Assembly: GCA_903876615.1 (NCBI GenBank)
Contig: CAIRAS010000263.1
Coordinates: forward strand, 1 to 17,527
Length of the DNA stretch: 17,527 nucleotides
From: an uncultured Holophagaceae bacterium
Lineage (GTDB): Bacteria > Acidobacteriota > Holophagae > Holophagales > Holophagaceae
Direction: 5' to 3'
Shown: piece by piece, positions 1-7,594 of the stretch
Position numbering within the stretch: the stretch's first letter is position 1
Layout: each line of letters opens with the position of its first letter
Notes under the pieces: generated by a model
What the model saw: the letters and a program-made list of their open reading frames with translations, nothing else
What the model was told of the DNA's origin: nothing
The model's database searches: none
Position numbers and translations under genes: made by a program

Positions 1-529
1 CCCAGAGCAGCAGGACGCCCATGCCCCAGAAGAAGGTGTAGGGCCGGTTGAGCTGGATGAAGAAGGAGAAGATCTCGTAGCGGGTCCAGAGGTAGAGCCA
101 GTAGTCCAGGCGGGGCCCGAGCAGGAGACAGGAGATGGCCGCCACCTGGAAGCCCATCTTCCACTTGCCCACGGTGCCGGCGGGGATGGTGAGGCCTTCC
201 TCGCTGGCGATGCCCCGCAGCCCGGTGATGGCGAACTCCCGCGCCAGGATGATGAAGGTCATCCACGCCGGGGCCAGGTTGAGCTCCACCAGCGAGATCA
301 GCGCCCCAGAGACCAGCAGCTTGTCCGCCAGGGGATCCAGGAGCTTGCCCAGGGTCGTCACCTGCTTCCAGCGGCGGGCCAGGTAGCCGTCCAGCCAGTC
401 CGTGATGGAGGCGATCCAGAAGACGACCACCCCGATGACCTCGTGGTTCGTCACCTTCGTCATCAGGACGACGACCAGCACCGGCACCATGAGGATGCGG
501 GCAACGGAGAGGATGTTGGGCAGGTTCAT
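1..529 (-). CDS. pgsA: Phosphatidylglycerophosphate synthase PgsA (partial, C-terminus outside window)
   Basis: The product is a CDP-alcohol phosphatidyltransferase, the integral membrane enzyme that joins CDP-diacylglycerol and glycerol-3-phosphate to make phosphatidylglycerophosphate, the first step to phosphatidylglycerol and cardiolipin. The reverse strand reads MNLPNILSVARILMVPVL from an ATG at 529. The family signature D-x2-D-G-x2-A-R-x8-G-x3-D-x3-D is complete (D44, D47, G48, A51, R52, G61, D65, D69). Several hydrophobic segments surround it, and 176 residues are visible of a usual 180-200, so only the very C-terminus is missing. The gene starts 27 bases after the stop of the YedF-like gene on the same strand and is probably co-transcribed with it. 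The Shine-Dalgarno-like GGAGGA lies about 15 bases from the ATG, further than usual, within a small hairpin described separately. The family assignment is very secure. PgsA rather than another CDP-alcohol transferase is inferred from N-terminal similarity and length. Confidence 0.93.
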   Translation of the reverse strand, partial: MNLPNILSVARILMVPVLVVVLMTKVTNHEVIGVVVFWIASITDWLDGYLARRWKQVTTLGKLLDPLADKLLVSGALISLVELNLAPAWMTFIILAREFAITGLRGIASEEGLTIPAGTVGKWKMGFQVAAISCLLLGPRLDYWLYLWTRYEIFSFFIQLNRPYTFFWGMGVLLLW

Positions 530-531
530 CG

Positions 532-550
532 GGAGGACATGGGCTCCTCC
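532..550 (-). promoter_or_regulatory. Hairpin enclosing the Shine-Dalgarno and a 4-codon mini-ORF before pgsA
   Basis: On the minus strand, GGAGGA (550-545) is followed by the 7-base GCCCATG and then TCCTCC (537-532), a perfect 6-bp stem ending two bases before the pgsA ATG. The ATG inside the loop (540-538) sits 3-4 bases after GGAGGAG and opens a mini-ORF of four codons (M-S-S-R), whose TGA overlaps the pgsA start as ATGA. The structure could sequester the ribosome site or couple pgsA translation to the mini-ORF. The inverted repeat and mini-ORF are seen directly; any role is inference, and a 6-bp stem can occur by chance in GC-rich DNA. Confidence 0.35.
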
Positions 551-556
551 ACCAGC

Positions 557-1123
557 CTACAGCACGGTCAAGCCGCCGCGCGAAAGGAGCTTCTGCCAGC
601 CTTCATCAGAGACCTGCTCGAAGCTGGTGGGACCCTGGCCGCCGTGGGCTAGGCTCGCCGCCGAGACGTGGACCGGGATGCCCCGACCCCGCAGGCCTTC
701 CAGGATGACCACGGCCCCCGGGTCCTCCAGCAGCTCCACGGCCTGGTGGGCGAGGCAGAGCCAGGGGGTGCCCGCCTCCAGCAGGGCCAGGGTCTCCAGC
801 AGCAGGCGCCGCCCCAGGGCCCGGTCGCCCGGGGCGAAGGCGCTCCGCAGCAGCAGCACCGGCAGCCGGAGCGGGGCCGCGGGCACGGCCGGCGCCAGGG
901 GGCGGGAGGCGGCTGCCACCTGCACCTCCCAGGGGTTGCCGGGCCGGGTCACCCGGACGATGCGACCCTGCTTCTCCAGGAAGCCCACCACGTTGAGGCG
1001 GAGCAGGTCCTCCTCGCCCAGGATGCGCATGGGCTCGCCCGGATGCTCCGCCAGGAGGGCCCGTAGCTCCAGCAGGGCCTGGAAGACCGTGACGTCGAGG
1101 AGTTCGAGGGTAAGAATGTCCAT
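557..1123 (-). CDS. YedF-like two-domain protein (TusA-like + DsrE-like) lacking the expected cysteines
   Basis: This 188-residue protein is probably cytoplasmic. Residues 1-72 (MDILTLELLDV to WEVQV) follow the TusA pattern: a short strand, a helix with LELRALL, a GEPMRILGEED strand-turn and a FLEKQGR helix. Residues 87-188 resemble DsrE: a LPVLLL strand, GDRALGRRLLLETLALL, then a strand-helix pattern ending in GIPVHVSAASL. TusA followed by DsrE is the architecture of YedF, a sulfurtransferase-like protein linked to selenium metabolism. Here the TusA Cys-Pro is replaced (DVTVFQALLEL), and the DsrE-type CGTCL is replaced by SAASL (154-158). The only cysteine is C123, so classical persulfide transfer looks unlikely. 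The ATG at 1123 is chosen because the fold begins there; a TTG at 1174 is also open but adds only a low-complexity N-terminus. The gene lies upstream of pgsA and head-to-head with queG. The fold assignment is by eye, and the function is unknown. Confidence 0.6.
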   Translation of the reverse strand: MDILTLELLDVTVFQALLELRALLAEHPGEPMRILGEEDLLRLNVVGFLEKQGRIVRVTRPGNPWEVQVAAASRPLAPAVPAAPLRLPVLLLRSAFAPGDRALGRRLLLETLALLEAGTPWLCLAHQAVELLEDPGAVVILEGLRGRGIPVHVSAASLAHGGQGPTSFEQVSDEGWQKLLSRGGLTVL

Positions 1124-2084
1124 GGGAGGTGGCCTTCGCGTGCCAGTTGAACACCTGGATCCCTTGGCTTTCAAGGGCTGGCTTCACGCCGAAGCGCTTT
1201 CGGCGGGCTTTGCCCTGGCGGGTTTCGCCCCCTGCGACCCCTTCGCAGCCGAGGCAGCACGCCTCGAAACCTGGTTCCAGGAGGGCCGTGGCGCCCTCCT
1301 GCCCTACCTGGACCCCGCGATCCTGGCGGATCCCCGGGCCGTCTTCCCCCTGGCCCGCACCGCCCTGGTGGGCTTCTTTCCCTACGCCCGCCCCGAGGCC
1401 GTGCCCGGGGCCGCCCCGGGCAGCCTGAAGCTGAGCCGCTACCTCTGGGGACCGGACTACCACATGCTCCTGAAGCCCCGCCTGACCCGCCTGCTGGAGG
1501 CCGCCCAGGCCCGCTGGCCGGGGCTGGAGGGGCGGGTCTGCGTGGACACGGCCCCCCTGCTGGAGCGCCAGCTGGCCGCCCGGGCCGGGCTGGGCTGGCA
1601 GGGCAAGCACACCCTGCTCATCGCCGGCAAGGAGGGGTCCTGGGGCTTCCTGGGGGTCCTGCTGCTCTCCGTGGCGCTGCCGGCGGACGAGCCCTTCATG
1701 GCGGAGCACTGCGGCACCTGCACCGCCTGCCTGGAGGCCTGTCCCTCGGGAGCGCTGACCCCCTTCCTCCTGGATCCGGACCGCTGCCTGACCACCTACA
1801 CCATCGAGACCGAGGCCGACCCCCCCACCGAGGTGGCGGCGGCCCTGGCCACCAGCCAGTGGGCTGCGGGCTGCGATGCCTGCCAGGAGGCCTGCCCCTG
1901 GAACCGGGCCCCGGTCTGGGGCGACCCGACCCTCTGGGGCGGCCTGAGCCCGCTGCATACCCGCCCAGCCAGCGAGTTGCCGCGCGGTGCGGCCCAGTGG
2001 CGGAAGCTCACCCGGAGGACCGCCCTGAGGCGCGTCCGGGACCGCCACTGGCGGGCAACCCTGGCCCGAATCGAGAAATCCTAA
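1116..2084 (+). CDS. queG: Epoxyqueuosine reductase QueG
   Basis: QueG is a cytoplasmic cobalamin- and Fe-S-dependent enzyme that reduces epoxyqueuosine to queuosine in the wobble position of GUN-decoding tRNAs. The 322-residue product carries the characteristic CVDTAPLLER segment with the likely catalytic Asp (D144), followed by AGLGWQGKHT. A ferredoxin-like domain has C199, C202, C205 and C209, then C224, and finally C253, C256 and C260 in GCDACQEACP. It is shorter than the roughly 380-residue enzymes of E. coli and B. subtilis, consistent with the common form lacking the C-terminal HEAT-like extension. ATG 1116 is preferred because GAGGG lies 5 bases upstream; ATG 1122 (MGGGLRV) is the alternative. 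The reading frame stays open upstream to 402, but that part is antisense to other genes and is not coding. The 5' end overlaps the divergent YedF-like gene by a few bases. speA follows on the same strand but has its own promoter-like sequence. Confidence 0.95.
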   Translation: MSMGGGLRVPVEHLDPLAFKGWLHAEALSAGFALAGFAPCDPFAAEAARLETWFQEGRGALLPYLDPAILADPRAVFPLARTALVGFFPYARPEAVPGAAPGSLKLSRYLWGPDYHMLLKPRLTRLLEAAQARWPGLEGRVCVDTAPLLERQLAARAGLGWQGKHTLLIAGKEGSWGFLGVLLLSVALPADEPFMAEHCGTCTACLEACPSGALTPFLLDPDRCLTTYTIETEADPPTEVAAALATSQWAAGCDACQEACPWNRAPVWGDPTLWGGLSPLHTRPASELPRGAAQWRKLTRRTALRRVRDRHWRATLARIEKS

Positions 2085-2091
2085 ATTTTCA

Positions 2092-2121
2092 TTGGAGTTA
2101 TTCGGCTTTTTTTTCTATAAA
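2092..2121 (+). promoter_or_regulatory. Candidate sigma-70 promoter for speA
   Basis: In the AT-rich gap after queG, TTGGAG (2092-2097) and TATAAA (2116-2121) are separated by 18 bases, a good match to -35/-10 spacing. The spacer contains a run of eight T (2107-2114), which would be bent or flexible DNA. The implied transcription start near 2128 gives a leader of about 40 bases before the speA ATG. The T run could also help end queG transcription, but no strong stem precedes it. Confidence 0.5.
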
Positions 2122-2169
2122 CAAGCTTCCGGCCGAAGGTGGCCGCCCCGATTCGAGGAGGCCCCTGGA

Positions 2170-4065
2170 ATGCCCATGAAGCACTGGACGGTCCAGGACG
2201 CAACGGCGCTGTATGGCGTAAAAGAATGGGGAAATGGCTACTTCGGCATCAACGCCAAGGGGCACCTCGAGATCACCCCCACCCAGGACGATGCCCTCAG
2301 CTGCGATGTCTACGAGATCATCCAGCAGCTCAAGAAGAAGGGCCTCCGGACGCCCCTGAACCTGCGCTTCCCCCAGGTCCTGGCCCACCGGGTGGTCGAG
2401 GTCAACGAGGCCTTCCGCCGCGCCATCAACGAGTTCGGCTACGAAGGTGGCTACCAGGGCGTCTACCCCGTGAAGACCAACCAGACCAAGGAAGTGGTCG
2501 AGGAGATCGTCCGGGCCGGCAACAAGTATCACTACGGCCTGGAGGCGGGCTCCAAGCCCGAGCTGATCATCGCCCTCAGTCTGGACCTGCACCCCGAGGC
2601 CCTGGTGCTCTGCAACGGCTACAAGGACGAGTCCTTCATCCGCATGGCCCTGCTGGCTCGCAAGGCCGGCCGCAAGGTGGTCATCACCGTCGAGAAGATG
2701 ACCGAGCTGCCCCTGATCCTCAAGGTGGCCAAGGAGCTCAAAGTCGAGCCCCTCATCGGCCTGCGGGCCAAGCTCAACGCCCAGGGCTCCGGCAAGTGGG
2801 AGACCAGCGCCGGCGACCACGCCAAGTTCGGCCTCACCACCCGGGAGATCCTGGACGCCATCGAGGTGCTGGAAAAGCGCGACCTGCTGGACTGCGTCAT
2901 CGAGCTGCACTTCCACATCGGCAGCCAGATCACGGACATCCGCAAGATCAAGTCGGCCATGAAGGAGGCCACCCGCATCTACGCCAAGCTCCGCAAGATG
3001 GGCGTGCCCATCCGCTACCTCAACGTGGGCGGCGGCCTGGGTGTGGACTACGACGGCAGCAAGACCACCTTCAGCAGCTCCATGAACTACACCATCTCCG
3101 AATACGCCGCGGACGTGGTCTACACCACCAAGGACATCTGCACCCAGGAACAGGTGCCCATGCCGGACCTGCTCAGCGAGTCGGGCCGCGCCATCGTGGC
3201 CTACCACGAGGTGGTGGTGGTGGACATCATCGGCCTCATCGACACCACGCACACCAAATACACCGTGACCCTCACGGGCAACGAGCCGCAGATCCTCAAG
3301 GAGCTGGCCTACACGCGGGACAACATCTCCATCAAGAATTTCGCCGAGATGTACCACGACGCCATCACCCAGAAGGACGAGATGCTCACGCTCTTCAACC
3401 TGGGCTACCTGGGTCTGGAGGACCGCAGCAAGGGCGAGACGCTGTTCTGGGAGGTCTGCCGGAAGCTGTCGCGCATCCTCAGCAGCAAGAGTCTCAAGTA
3501 CGTGCCCGAGGAGTTCCAGGACCTCAACAAGAGCCTGGCCGACAAGCTCATCGCCAACTTCAGCATCTTCCAGTCCATGCCTGACCACTGGGCCATCGAG
3601 CAGCTCTTCCCGGTGATGCCCATCCACCGCCTGAAGGAGAAGCCGGGCCTGTCCGCGACGCTCTGCGACATCACCTGCGACAGCGACGGGAAGATGGAGA
3701 AGTTCATCGACCTGAAGGACGTCCGCGACGAGATCCCGCTCCACGAGCCCCGGGGCGGCGAGGCTTACTACGTGGCCTTCTTCCTGACCGGTGCCTACCA
3801 GGACATCCTGGGCATGCGGCACAACCTCTTCGGCGCCCCCAACGAGGCGCACATCATGGTCCACGAGGACGACACCTTCAAGATCCAGCACATCGTCAAG
3901 GGCGACACCGTGGACCACGTGCTGCGCAGTGTCCACTACGACCCCGACGTGCTGATCCAGGGGCCCCAGACCAAGCGCAAGGCCAGCGCCAAGAACGATG
4001 CCGCCGAGGCCCTGCGGGCCCTGCTCACCGAAGAGCGGAAGCTGCACACCTACCTGGAGATCTGA
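2170..4065 (+). CDS. speA: Biosynthetic arginine decarboxylase SpeA
   Basis: SpeA is a PLP-dependent fold-type III decarboxylase that converts arginine to agmatine, the entry to putrescine and spermidine synthesis. The product has 631 residues; E. coli SpeA has about 658. Visible hallmarks are YPVKTNQ with the PLP lysine K102, GLEAGSKPEL, LHFHIGSQ, the phosphate-binding glycine stretch NVGGGLGVDYDG, SESGRAIVAYHE, and near the C-terminus CDITCDSDG, whose C503 matches the active-site Cys-Asp contributed across the dimer. The frame is open back to 2092, but ATG 2170 is chosen because GAGGAGG lies 8 bases upstream; ATG 2176 is a second in-frame option. The gene stands between queG and a sensor kinase. 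No agmatinase, agmatine deiminase or spermidine synthase lies in the window, so the next steps are encoded elsewhere. Identification is very secure. Confidence 0.97.
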   Translation: MPMKHWTVQDATALYGVKEWGNGYFGINAKGHLEITPTQDDALSCDVYEIIQQLKKKGLRTPLNLRFPQVLAHRVVEVNEAFRRAINEFGYEGGYQGVYPVKTNQTKEVVEEIVRAGNKYHYGLEAGSKPELIIALSLDLHPEALVLCNGYKDESFIRMALLARKAGRKVVITVEKMTELPLILKVAKELKVEPLIGLRAKLNAQGSGKWETSAGDHAKFGLTTREILDAIEVLEKRDLLDCVIELHFHIGSQITDIRKIKSAMKEATRIYAKLRKMGVPIRYLNVGGGLGVDYDGSKTTFSSSMNYTISEYAADVVYTTKDICTQEQVPMPDLLSESGRAIVAYHEVVVVDIIGLIDTTHTKYTVTLTGNEPQILKELAYTRDNISIKNFAEMYHDAITQKDEMLTLFNLGYLGLEDRSKGETLFWEVCRKLSRILSSKSLKYVPEEFQDLNKSLADKLIANFSIFQSMPDHWAIEQLFPVMPIHRLKEKPGLSATLCDITCDSDGKMEKFIDLKDVRDEIPLHEPRGGEAYYVAFFLTGAYQDILGMRHNLFGAPNEAHIMVHEDDTFKIQHIVKGDTVDHVLRSVHYDPDVLIQGPQTKRKASAKNDAAEALRALLTEERKLHTYLEI

Positions 4066-4184
4066 GCGGCCACCCGCCACCAAGGTCGAAAAAATATTAC
4101 TGGCTCCGATTCATGCCTTGGGCTTGGCTGCCGAAGGAGCGGTGAGCGCCCAGGCGCCCTTCCTCTCTTTTTGACCGGGACCGC

Positions 4185-6710
4185 ATGCCTCCTGGAACCA
4201 CCTCTGCTCCGCTCCCCCGGGCCCCCCTCTGGCTACTAGGCCTGCTTGGCTGTGCCCCGGTCTATGTGGCCTGGCTCACCACCTATCCGGAGCCCACGAC
4301 CGGACACCGGATCCTGGAGATCGGCTACCTGATGCTGCTGCAGGGGGCGACGGCCTGGACACTCTGGAAGGCCTCGGCCCGACTGGACCTGCCGGAAGGC
4401 TACCGTTCGGCCACCCGCTGGCTGGCGGGGGCCTGGCTCTCGTCCGTGGTGGCCGGGCTGCTCTTTCCCTTCACCTCCAACCTCCAGGGTCAGCTCGCCA
4501 ACCTCGGCCTGGTGGACATCTTCTACCTGTCCGCCTACCCCCTCACCTTCATGGGCCTCTACCGCCTGCCCAAGGCTAGCCCGCCCCTGCCCGGCTTCTG
4601 GCGGGTGCTCCTGGACAGCGCGGCGTTCATTGTCGGCGTCGGGGCTCCGGTCTGGGTCTTCGTCGTGCAACCGACCCTGCAACGCTCCCTGAATCTCGCT
4701 TCCGTCCTCAGTGCCGCCTACCCGCTCATGGCCTTCGTGGGGGTGATGGTCCTGAACAAGGTCCTGCTCCAGTCCGTGCCCTTCCCCTCGCGGTTAGGGA
4801 TGAACCTGCTGCTGGCGGGCCTGGGCATCTCCTGGCTGGCGGACCTAGTCTTCGCCATGGAGATCGCCCAGGCCATGCAGGCGGGCATCCGCTACTGGGT
4901 GAACATCGGCAACGCCCTCGCCCTGGTGCTGACCCTCCTGGGGAGCTGGCGGATCCGGACCGACCCTGCGCCTACGCAGCCCCTCCGGCCCGCCACGGTG
5001 AGCCCCGTGCCCATGCTCACCATCCTCTTCGTCTCCATCGGCCTGGCCTACCTGCTTCTCCATGGCTCGGTGGATGCCGCCACGGCCCAGAAGATGCTGG
5101 TGGGGATCCTGCTGCTCATCGTCGTCCTGCTCCTCCGGGAATCCCTGGCCCTGCGGGAGACCGCCCGGCTCGCCGCCGAGGCTGCCACCGCCCAGGTCCA
5201 ATCCCGCTTCGTGGCCCTGGTCCGGCACTCCTCGGATCTGGTCCTGGTCCTGGATCCGCAGGGCGAGGTGAGCTTCGCGAGCCCGGCAGCGACCAAGGTG
5301 CTGGGCCTCGCTCCCGAGGACCTGACCGGCCAGGATCTCAGGGATCTCATCCATGCCGACGACGCGGCGGCGACCACGATCTTCCTGAAGGCACTGCTCC
5401 GGCAGTCCCAGCCCCTCCTCCACCAGTGCCGGATGCGGCACACGGACGGCAGCTGGCGGATTCTTGAGATCTCGGGCAGCGATCACCTGGCCGACCCCGC
5501 CGTCCACGGCCTGGTGCTGAATGCCCGGGACATCACCGAGCGCCACCGGCTGGAGGACCAGCTGCGGGAGTCGCAGAAGATGGAGGCCGTGGGCCGCCTC
5601 GCTGGCGGCATCGCCCATGACTTCAACAACCTGCTGAGCGCCATTCTCGGCAACGCGGAACTGGCGGAGACCCACCTTCCCGAGGGCCACCCAGCGGCGC
5701 AGGACTTGCGGCGGATCTACGGGGCCGCCACCCGGGGCGCCGTGCTGACCGGCCGCCTGCTCTCCTTCTGCCGCAAGGACTCGCCCCAGTCCAAAACCAT
5801 CGATCCGGGGGAGCTGATCCAGGGCGTGGCGCCGCTTCTGGAGGGCCTCCTGGGCGAGCAGGTCCGCCTGGTCCTGGATCTGGATCCCCAGGCCTGGTCC
5901 ATCACCATAGACCCCAACGAGCTGGAGCAGGCCCTCCTGAACCTGGCCGCCAACGCGCGGGACGCCATGCCCGACGGCGGCAAGCTCACCCTCCGGCTCC
6001 GCAACCAGCGGGTCCAGGAGACCGTCATCACGCCCTATCTGCCCATCGACTCCGGAGAGAACGTGGTCCTGGATGTCACGGATTCCGGCACCGGCATGGA
6101 CGAGGCCACGCTGCAACACCTCTTCGAGCCCTTCTTCACCACCAAGAGCCGCGGCAAGGGCACCGGGCTGGGCCTGGCCTCGGTCTACGGCCTGCTGAAG
6201 TCCGCCCAGGGCGGCATCGATGTCTGGTCGAAGCCCGGCGACGGCACCACCCTCCGTCTGGCCTTTCCACGGTCCACGGCCCCGGTGGCGGCACCGGATG
6301 CGCCCAGCGGGTCCGAGGCCCTGCGGGGCAGCGAGACCATCCTGCTGGTGGAGGACGAACCCGCCGTGCGGGAGTCCACCCAGGGGTGCCTCATGGCCCA
6401 TGGCTACAAGGTGCTGGCAGCCCGGGACGCCGAGGAGGCCCGCTGGATCTTCCGGAGCAACCCCGCCGGCATCGACCTCCTGCTCACGGACGTGATCATG
6501 CCCGGCGACAGCGGCCCCGTCCTGGCGACGGATCTGGTGGCCTCGCACCCCTCCCTCCGGGTGCTGTACATGTCCGGCTACACCGCCAACGAGCTGGGCC
6601 CCCACGGCTTGGCCCGGCTGGATGCGCCCCTGCTCCGCAAGCCCTTCACCGTGGCCCAGCTCACCCACCGCCTGCGGGGCATCCTGGCAGGGCCGCCGGG
6701 GCGGGTCTGA
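4185..6710 (+). CDS. Membrane-bound PAS hybrid sensor histidine kinase with C-terminal receiver
   Basis: This is an 841-residue hybrid two-component sensor. Residues 1-320 hold about ten hydrophobic segments (for example 14-30, 46-62, 78-96, 108-126, 142-161, 173-191, 206-225, 239-255, 276-293, 303-318) and form a polytopic input domain I cannot name. A PAS domain follows (about 342-465, ending in the DITERHRLEDQL linker). The HisKA phosphoacceptor is H478 in GGIAHDFNNLLSAI. The ATPase domain has its N-box near N586 (LNLAANARDAMPDGG), then DSGTGM and GKGTGLGLASVYGLL. The receiver begins at ILLVEDEP, with phospho-acceptor D769 in LLTDVIMPG and K819 in LLRKPF. HDFNN-type kinases with an attached receiver usually pass phosphate to a separate regulator; none is adjacent. 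The start has no strong ribosome site. The gene ends convergently with livF, with a palindromic repeat between them. The signal sensed is unknown. Confidence 0.92.
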   Translation: MPPGTTSAPLPRAPLWLLGLLGCAPVYVAWLTTYPEPTTGHRILEIGYLMLLQGATAWTLWKASARLDLPEGYRSATRWLAGAWLSSVVAGLLFPFTSNLQGQLANLGLVDIFYLSAYPLTFMGLYRLPKASPPLPGFWRVLLDSAAFIVGVGAPVWVFVVQPTLQRSLNLASVLSAAYPLMAFVGVMVLNKVLLQSVPFPSRLGMNLLLAGLGISWLADLVFAMEIAQAMQAGIRYWVNIGNALALVLTLLGSWRIRTDPAPTQPLRPATVSPVPMLTILFVSIGLAYLLLHGSVDAATAQKMLVGILLLIVVLLLRESLALRETARLAAEAATAQVQSRFVALVRHSSDLVLVLDPQGEVSFASPAATKVLGLAPEDLTGQDLRDLIHADDAAATTIFLKALLRQSQPLLHQCRMRHTDGSWRILEISGSDHLADPAVHGLVLNARDITERHRLEDQLRESQKMEAVGRLAGGIAHDFNNLLSAILGNAELAETHLPEGHPAAQDLRRIYGAATRGAVLTGRLLSFCRKDSPQSKTIDPGELIQGVAPLLEGLLGEQVRLVLDLDPQAWSITIDPNELEQALLNLAANARDAMPDGGKLTLRLRNQRVQETVITPYLPIDSGENVVLDVTDSGTGMDEATLQHLFEPFFTTKSRGKGTGLGLASVYGLLKSAQGGIDVWSKPGDGTTLRLAFPRSTAPVAAPDAPSGSEALRGSETILLVEDEPAVRESTQGCLMAHGYKVLAARDAEEARWIFRSNPAGIDLLLTDVIMPGDSGPVLATDLVASHPSLRVLYMSGYTANELGPHGLARLDAPLLRKPFTVAQLTHRLRGILAGPPGRV

Positions 6711-6746
6711 GCTGAATCCGCAACCTCAATAAAATTAAATATTTTG

Positions 6747-6825
6747 CCACCAAGACACCAAGGGCACCAAGAAATGCACTTGGTCTTCTGCTTTCTCAGT
6801 TCTTGGTGTCTTGGTCTCTTGGTGG
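6747..6825. repeat. Palindromic repeat built of CACCAAG units (period about 8)
   Basis: The left arm (6747-6773) reads CACCAAGA, CACCAAGG, GCACCAAGAA in tandem. The right arm (6800-6825) is its near-perfect reverse complement, with one single-base length difference and few mismatches. The loop is 26 bases. It sits exactly between the convergent 3' ends of the hybrid kinase and livF, and T-rich sequence (cctttttcttt) follows on the plus strand, so it may act as a transcription terminator in addition to being a dispersed repeat. I recall similar ACCAAGACACCAAG palindromes from other bacterial genomes but cannot verify copies here. Confidence 0.75.
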
Positions 6826-6880
6826 TGATCCTTTTTCTTTGAAGCAAGATCGGTAACCATCTCTGGGAGAAGGAACCACC

Positions 6881-7594
6881 TCAGCCGCCCAGGTAGTGCT
6901 CGGCGACCTTGGGGTTCACCAGCAGGCTGGCACCGGTATCCGCCAACACGACCAGGCCGGTCTCCAGGACATAGCCCTGCGCGGAGATCTTCAGCGCCTG
7001 GCGGACGTTCTGCTCCACCAGCAGGACCGTCAGACCGTCGCGGTTGATCTCGACGAGGGTGCGGAAGATCTCCTGGACCATGAGGGGGGCCAGGCCCATG
7101 GAGGGCTCGTCCAGCAGCAGCAGACGGGGTTTCGCCATCAGGGCCCGGCCGATGGCGAGCATCTGCTGCTCGCCCCCGGAGAGGTTGCCCGCATACTGCC
7201 GGGTCCGCTCCTCCAGCAGCGGGAAGAGGTTGAACACCCGCGCCAGGCTGTCGGCCACGCCGGCCCGGTCCCGGCGGGTGTAGGCCCCCAGGTCCAGGTT
7301 CTCCCGCACCGTGAGCGTGGTGAGGATGGCCCGCCCCTCGGCCACCTGGACGATGCCCCGCCGCACGATCTGGTGCGGGGCGAGGCCCGTGATGTCCTCG
7401 CCCGCGAAGCGCACGGAGCCCCCCTTGGGGCGCAGCAGGCCGGAGAGGGCCAGCAGGGTGGTGCTCTTGCCGGCGCCGTTGGCTCCCACCAGAGCGGTGA
7501 TCTTGCCCTCCTCGAGCTGGAAGGAGACGCCTTTGACGGCGTCGATGTGCCCGTAGGCCACCGCAAGGTCCTGGACCTCCAGCAGGACGCTCAT
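6881..7594 (-). CDS. livF: Branched-chain amino acid ABC transporter ATP-binding protein LivF
   Basis: LivF is the second ATPase of a LIV-type high-affinity importer, working with LivG at the cytoplasmic face of the LivH-LivM pore. The 237-residue product has Walker A GANGAGKST (37-45), the ABC signature LSGGEQQ near residue 137, Walker B LLLLDEPSMGLAP around 160 and the switch region LLVEQNV. The absence of a LivG-type C-terminal insert and the overall sequence point to LivF rather than LivG. The ATG at 7594 has GGAGGT 6 bases upstream and overlaps the livG stop as ATGA, so the two ATPases are likely translationally coupled. It is the last gene of the operon; the CACCAAG palindrome lies downstream. 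Identification is very secure, though the exact substrate is not fixed by sequence. Confidence 0.96.
   Translation of the reverse strand: MSVLLEVQDLAVAYGHIDAVKGVSFQLEEGKITALVGANGAGKSTTLLALSGLLRPKGGSVRFAGEDITGLAPHQIVRRGIVQVAEGRAILTTLTVRENLDLGAYTRRDRAGVADSLARVFNLFPLLEERTRQYAGNLSGGEQQMLAIGRALMAKPRLLLLDEPSMGLAPLMVQEIFRTLVEINRDGLTVLLVEQNVRQALKISAQGYVLETGLVVLADTGASLLVNPKVAEHYLGG

Noticed and set aside
402..1115. Long open extension upstream of queG in the same frame
   Set aside because: It runs antisense through pgsA and the YedF-like gene, has Arg/Ser-rich low-complexity sequence typical of GC-rich shadow frames, and the QueG fold starts at about 1116.
606..2048. 480-codon minus-strand open frame opposite queG and in another frame of the YedF-like gene
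   Set aside because: Gly/Pro/Ala/Gln-rich composition without domains; queG on the other strand has clear catalytic and Fe-S motifs.
2098..4083. 661-codon minus-strand open frame opposite speA
   Set aside because: Mirror frame of a GC-rich gene; the translation is repetitive Val/Leu/Gly/Asp/His-rich with no family, whereas SpeA is unmistakable.
4110..4184. Possible intrinsic terminator after speA (GCGCC/GGCGC followed by CTCTCTTTTT)
   Set aside because: The stem would have only a two-base loop, and alternative pairings are weak, so a terminator cannot be supported.
4845..6668. 607-codon minus-strand open frame opposite the hybrid kinase
   Set aside because: Shadow of the kinase; no motifs, Gly/Gln/His-rich composition.
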